Positions 21,336 to 31,137 of a stretch of DNA of 64,000 nt are shown here, one piece after another (position 1 is the stretch's first letter; every line of letters starts with the position of its first letter). The DNA comes from Nannobrachium achirus. Taxonomy: Eukaryota > Chordata > Actinopteri > Myctophiformes > Myctophidae. The position numbers and the translations under genes are program-made. The notes under the pieces were generated by a model, which did no database searches, was not told the origin of the DNA, and was given only the letters and a program-made list of their open reading frames with translations. The stretch is from assembly GCA_963921795.1 (NCBI GenBank), contig OY997660.1, positions 2,218,745-2,282,744 on the forward strand, read 5' to 3'.

Positions 21336-24300
21336 TTACCAGTTGTGAACGGCTGCTGCCTGTAAGTGGTTTTTTAGGGCAATTTTAAAGGATGCTAGTG
21401 ATCCACACTCCTTTATGGCCTTCGGTAAGGCATTCCACATTTTTGTGGTGTAGCAGAAGAACGAGTTCGACCCTTTCTTTGAGTTGACTCTGGGTTGAAC
21501 GTGATCTGTGGCACTGCCTCTGGTGTTGTAATTATGGACATCCTTAACGTTTTTAAAGTATTTTGACAGGTACTTGGGTATCATAGTGGTGTAGTGTATC
21601 TTGTACACCAGGCCCATTGCAAGTTGCTGTACTCTGTCATCTACTCTGAGCCACCCCACTCTTAACTGGTGAGTAGCGGTGAGGTGAGTCTGATTGGGAA
21701 GGTTAAGCAGGACCCTAATTAGTTTATTTTGGGCTGTTTGGAGTTTAGTTTTTAGGGCTTGTGGGGCGTCACGATACCATACGTGGACTCCATAGTCAAA
21801 GAGGGGCTGGATTATTGCACCAGCTATGGTCTTCAGTGTGTTGAAGTTGACCATTGGGGCGATCCTCTGTAGGAAACGAGTTCGTTGGTTGATTTTTTGT
21901 ATTACTTTTGAAGTCATCTTTTCGCTGGAAAGATTAGCTTCAAGGATACATCCTAAGTAGGAGATTTCGTTTTTTCGTGTTATGACCTTGTCACCCACTT
22001 TGATTGTGAAGTTCTCTACCTTTTTGAGGTTATGATTTGATCCAAAGAGGATGGACTCGGTTTTGCCCAGGTGAATTGATAATTTGTTGTCGTTAAGCCA
22101 TGTGCAGATCTTACTCAGTTCAGAGTTAAGTGTCTTTTCAACCTGCAAGTGGTCCTTGCCCGAGACTAGGAGAGCCGAGTCATCCGCGAACAGGAACAGG
22201 TTGCAGTCGCAAGCAGATGCCATGTCGTTCACGTATATTAGGAACAACAGAGGTCCCAGTATGCTACCTTGGGGAACTCCACAGCTTACTGGGAGGGGGG
22301 GGGACAGGGTACCGTTAATCTCCACCACCTGTTCCCTCCCCACCAGGTAAGATTGCATCCAGCTCACTGCTGCGCTGTCAAGACCGATGGCTTTTAGTTT
22401 CTCAATCAGAATAGCATGATCCACGGTGTCAAATGCCTTCTGGAGGTCCATCATGACCATGCCACTATACTTGCCCTGATCCGCTTCGCGTTTGATTTGG
22501 TCAGTCAAATAGAGAAGGCATGTGTCAGTGGAATGGGATTTTCTGAATCCAGATTGGAACTCGTAAATCAGATTATTCTCATCGAGATATCTTGCAATCT
22601 GTTCGTAGACTATTTTCTCCATGACTTTGGATATGGAGCTAAGAATGGAAACGGGGCGGTAGTTTCCAGGGTCTAGTTTGCTACCTTTTTTATGCAGGGG
22701 GGTTACTTTTGCTAGTTTGAAGTCCTGGGGGACATGACCCTGTTCGATGGAAAGGTTAATTATGTGGGTAATGATTGGAGCAATGGTGGCGGCTGAATCT
22801 CTGAGAAATCTAGCTGGGATTTTATCAAGGCCAGTGGCCTTGTGTTGAGGTAGGGCGCTCAATTTTTTAAACACTTCATCAGTTGTCACTGTGGAAAGTT
22901 TAAAGCTGTCTTTACTGACGCCCAGTTTTTTGTAGAATGTATTAACAAATTCTTCACCATACCGCCCAGATGGGGCGACCAGTCTTTTGACCAGTGAACG
23001 GGCTGTGGTGGTAAAGGTTTTGTTAAAATGGGTAGCCACTTCACCTTTGTCAGAAATGAGAGCGGCGTCCGTTTTGATGTTTATGTTGTGGCATATGGTT
23101 TTTGATTTTAAGCCTAATTGGTTGTTAAGCAACTTCCATAGGTCTCGTGGGTTGTTTTTGTATTCATCGATTTTGTCGTCGATGTAGTTTTTTTGGGCGG
23201 ATCTAACTAGGGCGGTTGTCTGGTTTCTAAGTCTCTTGCATTGAGCAGTAAGATGCTCAATGTGTTTTTTGAGGTCATGGTTGAATTTTTTCTTGAGCTT
23301 TTTGCAGCACTTTCGTTTTTCATCGTATTTTTTGTCTCTGAGTCTAGCTGATTCTGCAATATCTGAGTTATACCATGGCTCTTGGCGGGCTTTAACCCTG
23401 GTGGTATTCAAGGGGGCCACGTCGTCTAGAGCATCGGTCAATTTGGTTTTAAAACCGCACCATGCTTCCTCGACATCTGTACACTGCAGCTCTGGGGAAA
23501 AGTCTACACCCGCTAGTTTGAGATTAAAAGCCTCACTGGAGTAGTTCTTCAGGCTTCTAGCAACGACAGTTCTGTGGCCACTAGCTTTGGGTTTGTGTAT
23601 TTTTCGGGTAGAGTAGATCATATAATGATCACTAAGACCGCATACAATAGCCCCGCTAGCGGTGACTTTGGACTTGTCAGTGGTTACGACGAGATCTATG
23701 AGGGTTTGAGAGTGCTCTGTCACCCTGGTGGGTACTGTGACAAGCTGAGTGAGGCTGTATTGCTTGCATAACCCATCAAAGGACTTGAACATGGGTGCGT
23801 CTTTACGCAAAATGTCCACATTCCAGTCGCCCAAAATGTGACACTCGGTACCGTCCACCTTTGCTAAGCTCTCATCAAACAGCTCAAAGAAATCATTCTG
23901 ATCAGGTGGTCTATAGACAGCGCATATTAGTATGTTTTTGGCATGTTCAAAGATTACCTCAATCCATACAGTTTCAAGTGAACTGTGGTGTAAGTCTGGA
24001 CGGGGGACAAAATTGACATCATTGTGTACATACATGCAAACTCCGCCTCCATACCTGTTTCTATCATTCCTGATTACAGTATAGTTGGCAATTTCAATGC
24101 TAGCATCCGTAAACGAGTCATCAAGTTTAGTTTCAGAGAAGGATAAAATCTTTGCCTTACCGTCATGAAACATTCCCTTAATTAACTCCAGTTTTTTGGG
24201 ATTCAAGCTATTGATGTTCAAATGGACATGATGAAGTCCTGGTTTGGCAAAAACAACAGAGTGCATGTTCTCTGTAGTAATCGAGCCATCGTCGTAGCTG

Positions 24301-25217
24301 GGGGGCTCTTTGTCTACGACCGAGACAGGAAAGTTTGTCGTGGGGGGGAGGTGGTCATCATAGTCCGGTTGTAGTTGAGGCTGAAGTGGGGGAGCGGGGG
24401 TGGGGGTGGGGAGCTCAGGTTCCTGTGTCGACTGTGAGCTCAAACAGGAGGAGATCCATGCCTTTTCGACCGCACGGGGGGTCGGTGTAGCGGCGCCGAC
24501 AGCTTCAAAGCCAAGATATTGCGCCAGCCACGACTGATCACGATCCCTGGGGGGTGGCGGGACCAGCGGGGGGGCATCCGGCTCGACGGACATCTCCGGC
24601 GATCCAGCGGCTGCGAGCTGGGCACCAGCATCCTCGGTGACGAGGGGGGGCGGCAGGGGGACATCCTCGGTGACGAGGGGGGGCGGCAGGGGGACATCCA
24701 GGGGGACATCCAGGTCCACGTCGGCGCTGTTGTTATCGGGCGGCGGCTCGAAAACCACGGCCGCGAGCTGGTCACAAGTAGCCTCAATGTTGGGGCTTTG
24801 CTGTAGAGAGCCGCGTGGGCAGCCATAGCACTCGTAACCAGTAGAACCCGTATCGATGTTACCACCGCTGGGGTTCTTTGTCTCCGAAAGCAGTTGTTGT
24901 TCCCTCGTGAGACGGGCGGCTTGCCGAGTGACTACGGGCCCTGGATGAACCTCAATATCACCAGAAAGAAGCAGAATAAAGTAAATGATGGACCGCCTGT
25001 CCATTCTGCCCATCTGGGGTTTGTTCTTAGTCAGCAGCAGCGACCCAAGGACCGTCAGTTTACCGAAGCCGAGATGTTTTGGCTCCGATCCAACGTGAAG
25101 GAAAAAAAACACTGCGTGATTCCTCTCCATTCCGCACGTTGGCTCCGATCCAACGTGGAGGAAAAAAAACACTGCGTGATTCCTCTCCATTCCGCACATA
25201 ATTCTCCGTATATACAA
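21336..25217 (-). CDS. LINE polyprotein: endonuclease plus reverse transcriptase
   Basis: Intact 1293-codon frame. Residues 1-68 come from a duplicated 60-bp 5' repeat, so the likely start is Met69 or Met72. Residues about 75-94 form a hydrophobic stretch followed by the 2A-like GDIEVHPGP. Residues 150-310 are proline-rich and include a tandem PLPPPLVTED. The apurinic-type endonuclease spans about 329-545, with HLNINSL, SETKLDD (361-367), YRPPDQND, GDWN (463-466) and LSDH (528-531). The RT spans about 790-1060, with NYRPVSILS, QSGFRKSHSTD, MVMMDLQKAFDTVDH, CGVPQGSILGP and the catalytic FADD (1010-1013). The conserved post-RT tail ends in LPKAIKECGSLASFKIALKN. The protein nicks target DNA and copies its own RNA there. 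No separate ORF1 or zinc knuckle is seen. Clade (CR1/L2 group) is from motif style only. Confidence 0.93.
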   Translation of the reverse strand: MYIRRIMCGMERNHAVFFFLHVGSEPTCGMERNHAVFFFLHVGSEPKHLGFGKLTVLGSLLLTKNKPQMGRMDRRSIIYFILLLSGDIEVHPGPVVTRQAARLTREQQLLSETKNPSGGNIDTGSTGYECYGCPRGSLQQSPNIEATCDQLAAVVFEPPPDNNSADVDLDVPLDVPLPPPLVTEDVPLPPPLVTEDAGAQLAAAGSPEMSVEPDAPPLVPPPPRDRDQSWLAQYLGFEAVGAATPTPRAVEKAWISSCLSSQSTQEPELPTPTPAPPLQPQLQPDYDDHLPPTTNFPVSVVDKEPPSYDDGSITTENMHSVVFAKPGLHHVHLNINSLNPKKLELIKGMFHDGKAKILSFSETKLDDSFTDASIEIANYTVIRNDRNRYGGGVCMYVHNDVNFVPRPDLHHSSLETVWIEVIFEHAKNILICAVYRPPDQNDFFELFDESLAKVDGTECHILGDWNVDILRKDAPMFKSFDGLCKQYSLTQLVTVPTRVTEHSQTLIDLVVTTDKSKVTASGAIVCGLSDHYMIYSTRKIHKPKASGHRTVVARSLKNYSSEAFNLKLAGVDFSPELQCTDVEEAWCGFKTKLTDALDDVAPLNTTRVKARQEPWYNSDIAESARLRDKKYDEKRKCCKKLKKKFNHDLKKHIEHLTAQCKRLRNQTTALVRSAQKNYIDDKIDEYKNNPRDLWKLLNNQLGLKSKTICHNINIKTDAALISDKGEVATHFNKTFTTTARSLVKRLVAPSGRYGEEFVNTFYKKLGVSKDSFKLSTVTTDEVFKKLSALPQHKATGLDKIPARFLRDSAATIAPIITHIINLSIEQGHVPQDFKLAKVTPLHKKGSKLDPGNYRPVSILSSISKVMEKIVYEQIARYLDENNLIYEFQSGFRKSHSTDTCLLYLTDQIKREADQGKYSGMVMMDLQKAFDTVDHAILIEKLKAIGLDSAAVSWMQSYLVGREQVVEINGTLSPPLPVSCGVPQGSILGPLLFLIYVNDMASACDCNLFLFADDSALLVSGKDHLQVEKTLNSELSKICTWLNDNKLSIHLGKTESILFGSNHNLKKVENFTIKVGDKVITRKNEISYLGCILEANLSSEKMTSKVIQKINQRTRFLQRIAPMVNFNTLKTIAGAIIQPLFDYGVHVWYRDAPQALKTKLQTAQNKLIRVLLNLPNQTHLTATHQLRVGWLRVDDRVQQLAMGLVYKIHYTTMIPKYLSKYFKNVKDVHNYNTRGSATDHVQPRVNSKKGSNSFFCYTTKMWNALPKAIKECGSLASFKIALKNHLQAAAVHNW
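24936..24962 (-). other. 2A-like ribosome-skipping motif, Asn replaced by His
   Basis: Codons for GDIEVHPGP (residues 86-94), preceded by hydrophobic YFILLLS. The 2A consensus is D-[VI]-E-x-N-P-G-P. All positions fit except Asn, which is His here. Functional 2A-like sequences are known near the N-terminus of some non-LTR retrotransposons, where they can overlap a signal peptide. The Asn-to-His change would be expected to weaken skipping. Confidence 0.65.
25080..25199 (-). repeat. Two 60-bp tandem monomers at the LINE 5' end
   Basis: 25080-25139 and 25140-25199 differ at only a few bases (shared GGCTCCGATCCAACGTG and CACTGCGTGATTCCTCTCC). They lie in the 5' UTR just before the probable start codon. 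A 13-bp duplication (CTGCTCTGGCCGA) lies at the extreme 5' end, 25320-25343. Confidence 0.9.
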
Positions 25218-25343
25218 TTATGAGCGTTCCACGAGTCGGCAAACCATACAAGGAACAATAGGAAAAAAAGAAGAAAAAGTATCCCTCCTTTTCATTGTCC
25301 CTGGACGTTGCGAAAATGCGACTGCTCTGGCCGACTGCTCTGG

Positions 25344-25560
25344 CCAAATCGTTGTGTGATAGGATTTTTTCTTTTTTTTTTTACATTAACCGCTTAAAAC
25401 TAGCATCCCTATTCTGAGGGCAACATTAGCCAAAAATAGCAGATCTACAAGCTCTATTTTTGGCGTCTATTTTCAGTGGTGGCTTGGGGTAGATGGGGGG
25501 AAAAAGGAGCAGACCAAGTACAGATCCAGACCTCAAGTTTAGCAAGTTTTGAAGTACTTT
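25344..25560 (+). mobile_element. hAT-type element, right part after the LINE
   Basis: CCAAATCGTTGTGTGATAGG resumes the sequence broken at 20984, and continues with a half hairpin core (CCAAAAATAGCAGATCTACA) and AGAGCAGACCAAGTACAGA-type sequence seen at 57460-57500. The right terminus is not clear. Confidence 0.8.
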
Positions 25561-26139
25561 AGGTTTAAAGCTGAAATAAACAAAACAAAAGAAATCATGA
25601 ATTTAAATGACAAACTGATAGTGAATGTGTGAAATCTATGAAAAGCTCCTGAAAAACCAGCCCTGATGTATGTCCATATTTCACCTTTTTTATTATGTTT
25701 TGTTCATAATTTGATGCCCTACTTCGTTGTGGCAAGTCCTGCAAAACTACATATCGTTTGGAGAAAGAAATATTAAGTGAAAATGATTAATTCTGTCCTT
25801 GGGTTTAAAAAAATATATATTCTAACGAGAGCTTGTGATCTAAATACGTAAGACATTTAGTTGGGGCACATTTTCATGACAAAATAACAGTTTAATTTGG
25901 ACAAACAGCGGGATTTCTTTTTTCCCTGACACAGAGGTTTTGCTGGTGGTGAAGTTGTCAAATAATGCGTATCAAATAATATAAGCACAACAGTATTTCT
26001 TTGTCAGAGTAAAAACGGTCCGAATTGTTAAGTGTGGTTGTGAACAAAGAAACGATCCCGCCAACAACACAAAGGAAAAGCCAGGACTTTGTTGTGAAAG
26101 AGTTGTCAAAAGTCAAAGAGTTGAGAAGACTTGACAGTT
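25561..26139. other. Non-coding, no gene seen
   Basis: May include the degraded right end of the hAT element near 25660. Nothing else recognised. Confidence 0.4.
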
Positions 26140-26182
26140 AGACAGACAGGTAGAGACAGACAGACAGACAGACAGAGAGACA
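26140..26182. repeat. (CAGA)n microsatellite
   Basis: Interrupted GACA/CAGA units next to the GGGGTGGGCGATATGG element. Confidence 0.85.
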
Positions 26183-26189
26183 GACACTC

Positions 26190-26717
26190 GGGGTGGGCGA
26201 TATGGTGATGAATATCGTTGAGACGATACAATGTCTCCACAATATTCCTTTTCAGAGGTATCTCGTGATACAATGAGGGAGAGCCTTGTAGAAAATCTTG
26301 TTGAATTGTTAATACAGAGATTCACTGCAGAATTAATTTAAACCTGTATTTTGGTCTAAATCAGTAGTTCTCAAACTTTAAAATGTCAAGGTGGCCCCTT
26401 AACTCTGACAGTATACAAATGAAACCAAATTTGGTTTCATTTGTATAGTGTCAGAGTTACATACTTGTAAGGGTCAATTTTAGACCTCCCAAAGGAACCC
26501 AGAGAGTCCCTGGACCCCACTTTGAGGACCACTGGTCTAAATGATCTGTTACTACTTTTTCTTTTAGTTTTTGTTACCTTGTAGGTGGTTGTACTGTTAA
26601 GTAACTTGAAAGAATAACCATAAAACCAACATGAAAAAGAATCGTGATGAGATTGTGTATCGTAATACAGCTTGGAAGAATATGGTGATATTGTATTTGT
26701 CCATATCACCCACCCCT
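26190..26717. mobile_element. GGGGTGGGCGATATGG transposon carrying a nested hAT
   Basis: Left end GGGGTGGGCGATATGG, right end CCATATCACCCACCCC. The interior is rich in ATATCG/CGATA words. A hAT MITE sits at 26362-26534. A second copy of the same composite is at about 30492-31036. Superfamily unknown. Confidence 0.8.
26362..26534. mobile_element. hAT-type MITE with perfect 8-bp target duplication
   Basis: Left end CAGTAGTTCTCAAACTTT, right end ACTTTGAGGACCACTG. Flanks gtctaaat at 26354-26361 and 26535-26542 are identical. The centre is a hairpin (ACAAATGAAACCAAATTTGG and onwards). Confidence 0.93.
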
Positions 26718-26856
26718 CACAGACAACAACAGAAGCAGAAATCGTGACAGGGTTGACAAGCAGACATGACAGCTGACGGCTGCCACAGAAGTGTCCGTCA
26801 CGGAAAACTGTCTTTCAGTCCTCCAATGAGAAGCGTCCGTCATGGTCAGCTGTCTC

Positions 26857-27006
26857 TCAGTCGTCCAATGAGAAGTCGAAGGGCTGGAAGAGCTCTCGGA
26901 GCGTCTTGCTAAGCTCCTCCTCTTCCTGTCTGCTCTGCTTGCATTCCTTTCCTTCCAGTCGGCGCACGTTGGGATGTTGAGGACCGCCTCGCTGGCCAGG
27001 ACCTCC
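26857..27006 (-). pseudogene. cwf19l1: cwf19l1 terminal exon with a 5-bp duplication frameshift
   Basis: After an intact acceptor (TACAG, AG at 27007-27008), the minus strand completes the Arg codon of LQFGR and reads EVLASEAVLNIPTCADWKE. It then loses frame at a tandem AGGAAAGGAA (26944-26953). The family's ending, EEELSKTLRELFQPFDFSLDD then stop at 26857, is present in the next frame. One 5-nt copy accounts exactly for the shift. CWF19L1 is a CwfJ-domain protein linked to splicing and lariat debranching. Past the stop, a 42-bp tandem repeat of the TTCTCATTGGACGACTGA region follows (26760-26856). Confidence 0.82.
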
Positions 27007-27340
<334 letters not shown>

Positions 27341-27769
27341 AGGTTGAATAATTCGAATACTAAAAATCACTATTCGTGAATGCCCTAGTGTGTGTATATA
27401 TATAGTCAAATATAGCATATTGGCTGACAGCTCTAAAGGAGTGTCTCCTTTAAAACCGCTGTGAAAGAACACCTACATGTTGCTGCAACTCCAAACTGGC
27501 TCCTCTAAAAGAGTCAAAAACAAAGCCTACACTATTCATCACTATTCGTCATTTAATGTTTCTATGAACGAGCCATAGATAGTTCTTTCTTGGCTTTAAA
27601 ATAAATCCTATTAGTTAGTTTTGCTTAGTTTTGGCCCTTTTTAACAACTTGTCATGTCATACTGTATGTGCTAAATGAGTGAAATAGATTGAAATCACAA
27701 TCTTCTTCTTCACATTAAAATAATATTATTATATTATGTTAAAATAATATTCTGCAGTGAATCCATCAC
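27341..27769. other. Intron-like non-coding sequence
   Basis: AT-rich. No exon of cwf19l1 is expected here. Nothing else recognised. Confidence 0.4.
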
Positions 27770-27859
27770 CTTCCAAACTGCAGAGGGAAGTGTGTATGGA
27801 TGCGATGGTAGAGTTTATCTCCTGAATCCAACTGGACGTAGAAGTATGGAGTCCCTGGA

Positions 27860-27861
<2 letters not shown>
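27770..27861 (-). pseudogene. cwf19l1: cwf19l1 exon ([10 protein letters not shown]...FPLQFGR), acceptor lost
   Basis: The minus strand encodes [20 protein letters not shown], then [10 protein letters not shown], ending with TTTGGAAG and a GT donor at 27768-27769, the phase needed for the terminal exon. The upstream codons (expected near IAQ in the family) have merged with a (GT)n tract of about 46 units. The only AG (in CTCCAG) would give the wrong phase after the phase-0 end of the preceding exon. The segment belongs to the CwfJ C-terminal region. Confidence 0.83.

Positions 27862-27953
<92 letters not shown>
27862..27953. repeat. (CA)n microsatellite overwriting an exon acceptor
   Basis: About 46 CA units directly against the cwf19l1 exon. 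Confidence 0.95.
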
Positions 27954-27955
<2 letters not shown>

Positions 27956-28302
27956 CAGCCAGAAAGAAAGTGCAGCAACCTTTGTTTGTGTATGCGTGCA
28001 TGCCAGGTCAGTGTGAATGAATGAATGAATTTGTATTTCTGTGTCTTGTCATAAAGACCCATCCCTTACAGGATTATAAGACACCAAACATGAATAAACA
28101 ATACCACATTCAATTACTGGAGACTGCACAGCAATAATAAAATAAATAAAATACATGAAAAGGAAGGAAAGAAAAGGAAATGCCAAAAACAAACATACCT
28201 CACGTGTTATAAACTGTATGTTTTCTTTGTCCGTTTGTCACATGCTTTCTCTAAATATTCTGCCAGTGCAACTGCAGATATCTTCTGTTAAAAAATCCAA
28301 CC

Positions 28303-28370
28303 GTGTGTGTGTTTGTGTACATGCACCTGCTTCAGGTCAGTGTGTGTATGTACGTGCACCTGCTTCAGGT

Positions 28371-28438
<68 letters not shown>

Positions 28439-28455
28439 ATGCACCTGCTTCAGAT

Positions 28456-28494
<39 letters not shown>

Positions 28495-29017
28495 TGCACC
28501 TGCTTCAGATCAGTGTGTTCAGGGATCTCCATCATGTGTGTGTGTGTGCGTGCACCTGCTTCAGATCAGTGTGTTCAGGGATCTCCATCATGTGTGTGTG
28601 TGTGTGCGTGCACCTGCTTCAGATCAGTGTGTTCAGGGATCTCCATCATGTGTGTGTGTGTGTGCGTGCACCTGCTTCAGGTCAGTGTGTTCAGGGATCT
28701 CCATCATGTGTGTGTGTGTGTGTGCGTGCACCTGCTTGAGGTCAGTGTGTTCAGGGATCTCCATCATGTGTGTGTGTGTGTGCGTGCACCTGCTTGAGGT
28801 CAGTGTGTTCAGGGATCTCCATCATGTGTGTGTGTGTGTGTGCGTGCACCTGCTTGAGGTCAGTGTGTTGAGGGATCTCCATCATGTGTGTGTATGTGCG
28901 TGCACCTGCTTGAGGTCAGTGTGTTCAGGGATCTCCATCATGTGTGTGTATGTGCGTGCACCTGCTTCAGGTCAGTGTGTTCAGGGATCTCCATCATGTG
29001 TGTGTGTGTGCGTGCAC
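28303..29017. repeat. ~57-bp minisatellite made from an exon end plus splice donor
   Basis: About 12 units, each with a GT-rich spacer and GTGCACCTGCTTCAGRTCAG (R = A or G), most followed by TGTGTTCAGGGATCTCCATCA. On the minus strand most units carry the coding end of the adjacent cwf19l1 exon ([10 protein letters not shown]), the GT donor and the first intron bases. Units differ by CTTCAG/CTTGAG and by GT length. One (GT)n at 28378-28436 is itself expanded. Confidence 0.9.
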
Positions 29018-29137
29018 CTGCTTCAGATCAGTGTGTTCAGGGATCTCCATCAGCTCCATCTGCTGCTCCTGAGCCTGCACCATGAAGGCCTCTTTCAGGT
29101 CCTCAGTAGCACACCTGTCTGCAGGGACCCCCACCAC
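29018..29137 (-). pseudogene. cwf19l1: cwf19l1 exon (VVGVPADRC...EHTDLKQ), intact
   Basis: This 120-nt phase-0 exon encodes 40 residues: [20 protein letters not shown], then [20 protein letters not shown]. The length and the QAQEQQ-EL-EIPEH motif match the CWF19L1 family. Acceptor CTGCAG (AG at 29138-29139) and donor GTGCAC (GT at 29016-29017) are intact. Its 3' end has seeded the minisatellite downstream. Confidence 0.87.
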
Positions 29138-30044
29138 CTGCAGGGGGCGACACAGAGACAGTGGACTGTTGAGTTGGATCCAAAAGCCCATGTCTTGTAG
29201 CCTGACACTCAGCCTGGATTGACATTTCGTTTCACTCCATTATTCAGTCTGAACGTGCTTTCATCTGCAGTCGTTTCTGGGATGGGCGTTGGTTGGTTCA
29301 CCGCCTGACCAATCACAACAGTAGCAAAGCAGATGACGTAGTTGTTATTGGTGTTGTTATGTAGCTGGCTAGCCTGTAGCTTGCTACTTGCTAACCAAAG
29401 AAACAGGCAGAATAGGAGCTCTACGAACTAGTAATCAAACACAACATGTCTGCTACTCATGTTTCATAGCGAGAAAGCTACAACGCTTGTAAATCTGCTT
29501 ACAACTATTAAAGTATAAAATGATTAAATATGTCGGTAATCTGCCCTGTGCAGTGTGTGATTATGAAACCTAAATTACAAACAGAAGTTAAAGTTTGTAT
29601 TCACATGTTCCAGTCTTGAACGCCAAAAACACAATTAAATTGTCAATCGTAAGACAATTAATCATCAGTTTAAATGTTGAATTGTGACGGCCAGGGACGT
29701 GCAGAGAAAGTTAGAGAGACAGGGACTGAAATTTCTAAAAGAGCACCAGAAATAGCAGACCTCCAAGCTCACAACGTGCTGTGTTGCGACACGCTGTGAT
29801 CTTGGAGGTCTTGTGATCTTGGATTTCTACATAGAGGGGGCACAAAGTGTTTGGACAGGGCAATTCTCTTGAATGCTGCCTTCAGGTGTGGCATGGAAAG
29901 AGGGGGCATTAGCATTTCTTTCACCATAGTAAAAACTGCATTCATGTTCCGGAGAGGACGGATAAAAGGGCAGAAGCTCGAGCCCCCTTTGATGTCTATG
30001 TGTGCACAAGCCTGTTGACATCTCTATGTAGGACCAGTGTGTAC
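29138..30044. other. Intron-like, with a hairpin-core remnant at 29749-29810
   Basis: Mostly unique sequence. 29640-29695 resembles the 15869-15942 transposon end. The 29749-29810 hairpin has arms AGACCTCCAAG / CTTGGAGGTCT: changes from the usual core appear in both arms. Confidence 0.5.
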
Positions 30045-30241
30045 CTGCAGCTGCATGTGCTGACTGCGGTAGTTCCTCTCGAACACGATAAACAGGACCA
30101 GTGTGTACCTGCAGCTGCATGTGCTGACTCCTGTAGTTCCTCTCGAACATGACAGCGCGCTGCGCTCTGGTAGAAGCTCTGCAGGGAGCTCTTGTATCGC
30201 TCCATCTCCTGCACCGCCTCAGAGCTCATCTTCACCACAGA
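30045..30241 (-). pseudogene. cwf19l1: cwf19l1 exon (SVVKMSSEAV...FERNYRSQHMQLQ), deleted and part-duplicated
   Basis: Acceptor CTCAG (AG at 30242-30243). The minus strand encodes SVVKMSSEAVQEMERYKSSL then QSFYQS, after which the frame shifts; VMFERNYRSQHMQLQ follows in the next frame, with donor GT at 30107-30108. The exon is 133 nt against an expected 138, i.e. a 5-nt deletion near 30162. The last ~45 nt plus donor are tandemly duplicated 64 bp downstream (second donor before 30045). The HIT-like H-x-Q-x-Q pattern (SQHMQLQ) is visible in both copies. Confidence 0.82.
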
Positions 30242-30491
30242 CTGAGAGAGCATTGAAATCTGGTAGCATCATCACACTACAGGATAATCCCTTAATATTC
30301 TCTTACCAGATCATATAAACATGCACTAATAATTTAAAACTACACCATTTAAAATAAATAGGGGCACCGCCCACTACATGTGGAAGCAGACGAAGTAATC
30401 ACTGAAGGAAGCATGAGCTCAGTTCAGGGCTCTCCCCAGGTTGGCAGAGGGAGAGCAGAGCCCAGGATTACAGTTTAGGATATTCTATTGG
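30242..30491. other. Intron remnant; the expected PGPCWFC-type exon is missing
   Basis: CWF19L1 proteins carry a cysteine-containing CwfJ segment (CWFC) of about 50 residues between the exons at 31138 and 30045. No such coding segment is seen on the minus strand here or in the transposon to 31036. Confidence 0.6.
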
Positions 30492-31036
30492 CACTGGGTG
30501 AAAAATGGGTCACAAAATCTATAGCAAAAAATATATATACCGGTAGATATTGTTGATATTCCTTTTCATAGATATCATATATATTATGATATATTGAATT
30601 GTTAATACAGAGATTCATTGCAGAATGCATTTAAACCTGCATGTTGGTCTAAATCAGTACCGTAGTTCTCAAACTTTACAATGTCAAGGTCTCCCCTTAA
30701 ATCTGACATTGTACAAATGAACAAATGTACCCATAAGGGTCCATTTGGTTTCATTTGTACACTGTCAGAGTTACATACTTGTAAGGGTCAATTTTAGACC
30801 TCCCAAAAGGAAGCCAGAGAGTCCCTGGACCCCACTTTGAGGACCACTGGTCTAAATGGTCTGTTACTACTTTTTATTTTAGTTTTTGTTACCTTGTACT
30901 GTAGGTTGTTGTACTGTTAAGTAACTTGAAAAATAAACATAAAAACCAACATGAAAAAGAATTGCGATAAGATTGTGTATCGTGATACAGCTTGGGAAAA
31001 CATGTTGATATAGTATTTTTCCGTATCTCCCACCCC
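30492..31036. mobile_element. Second copy of the composite 26190-type transposon
   Basis: Follows the same order as 26190-26717, with a nested hAT and a right end CGTATCTCCCACCCC. The left end is degraded. Confidence 0.75.
30655..30849. mobile_element. hAT-type MITE with perfect 8-bp target duplication (same site)
   Basis: Flanks gtctaaat at 30647-30654 and 30850-30857, identical to those of the nested element at 26362. The pair was therefore copied as one composite. Confidence 0.92.
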
Positions 31037-31040
31037 TAAG

Positions 31041-31132
<92 letters not shown>
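31041..31132. repeat. (GT)n microsatellite
   Basis: About 45 GT units directly downstream (minus strand) of a cwf19l1 donor. Confidence 0.95.
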
Positions 31133-31137
31133 CTCAC

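Larger units (their letters stand above)
20985..25343 (-). mobile_element. Full-length CR1/L2-like LINE
   Basis: Minus-strand element: 5' UTR (25343-25218), one long ORF (25217-21336), then a 3' UTR ending in AATAAAGCC and a (TCAA)n tail at 20985. It interrupts a hAT element between ccgCCAA (20984) and CCAAAtcg (25344), giving a short CCAA target duplication. The uninterrupted relative at 57290-57320 shows the empty-site order. Sister copies: 54135-57218 (5'-truncated), 38218-38712, and the 3' UTR in 34101 and 48095. An intact ORF and a clear insertion site suggest it is fairly recent. Confidence 0.9.

Noticed and set aside
28307-29200. 297-codon frame rich in CVCVC
   Set aside because: Product of a GT-rich minisatellite on the strand opposite to the real exon.
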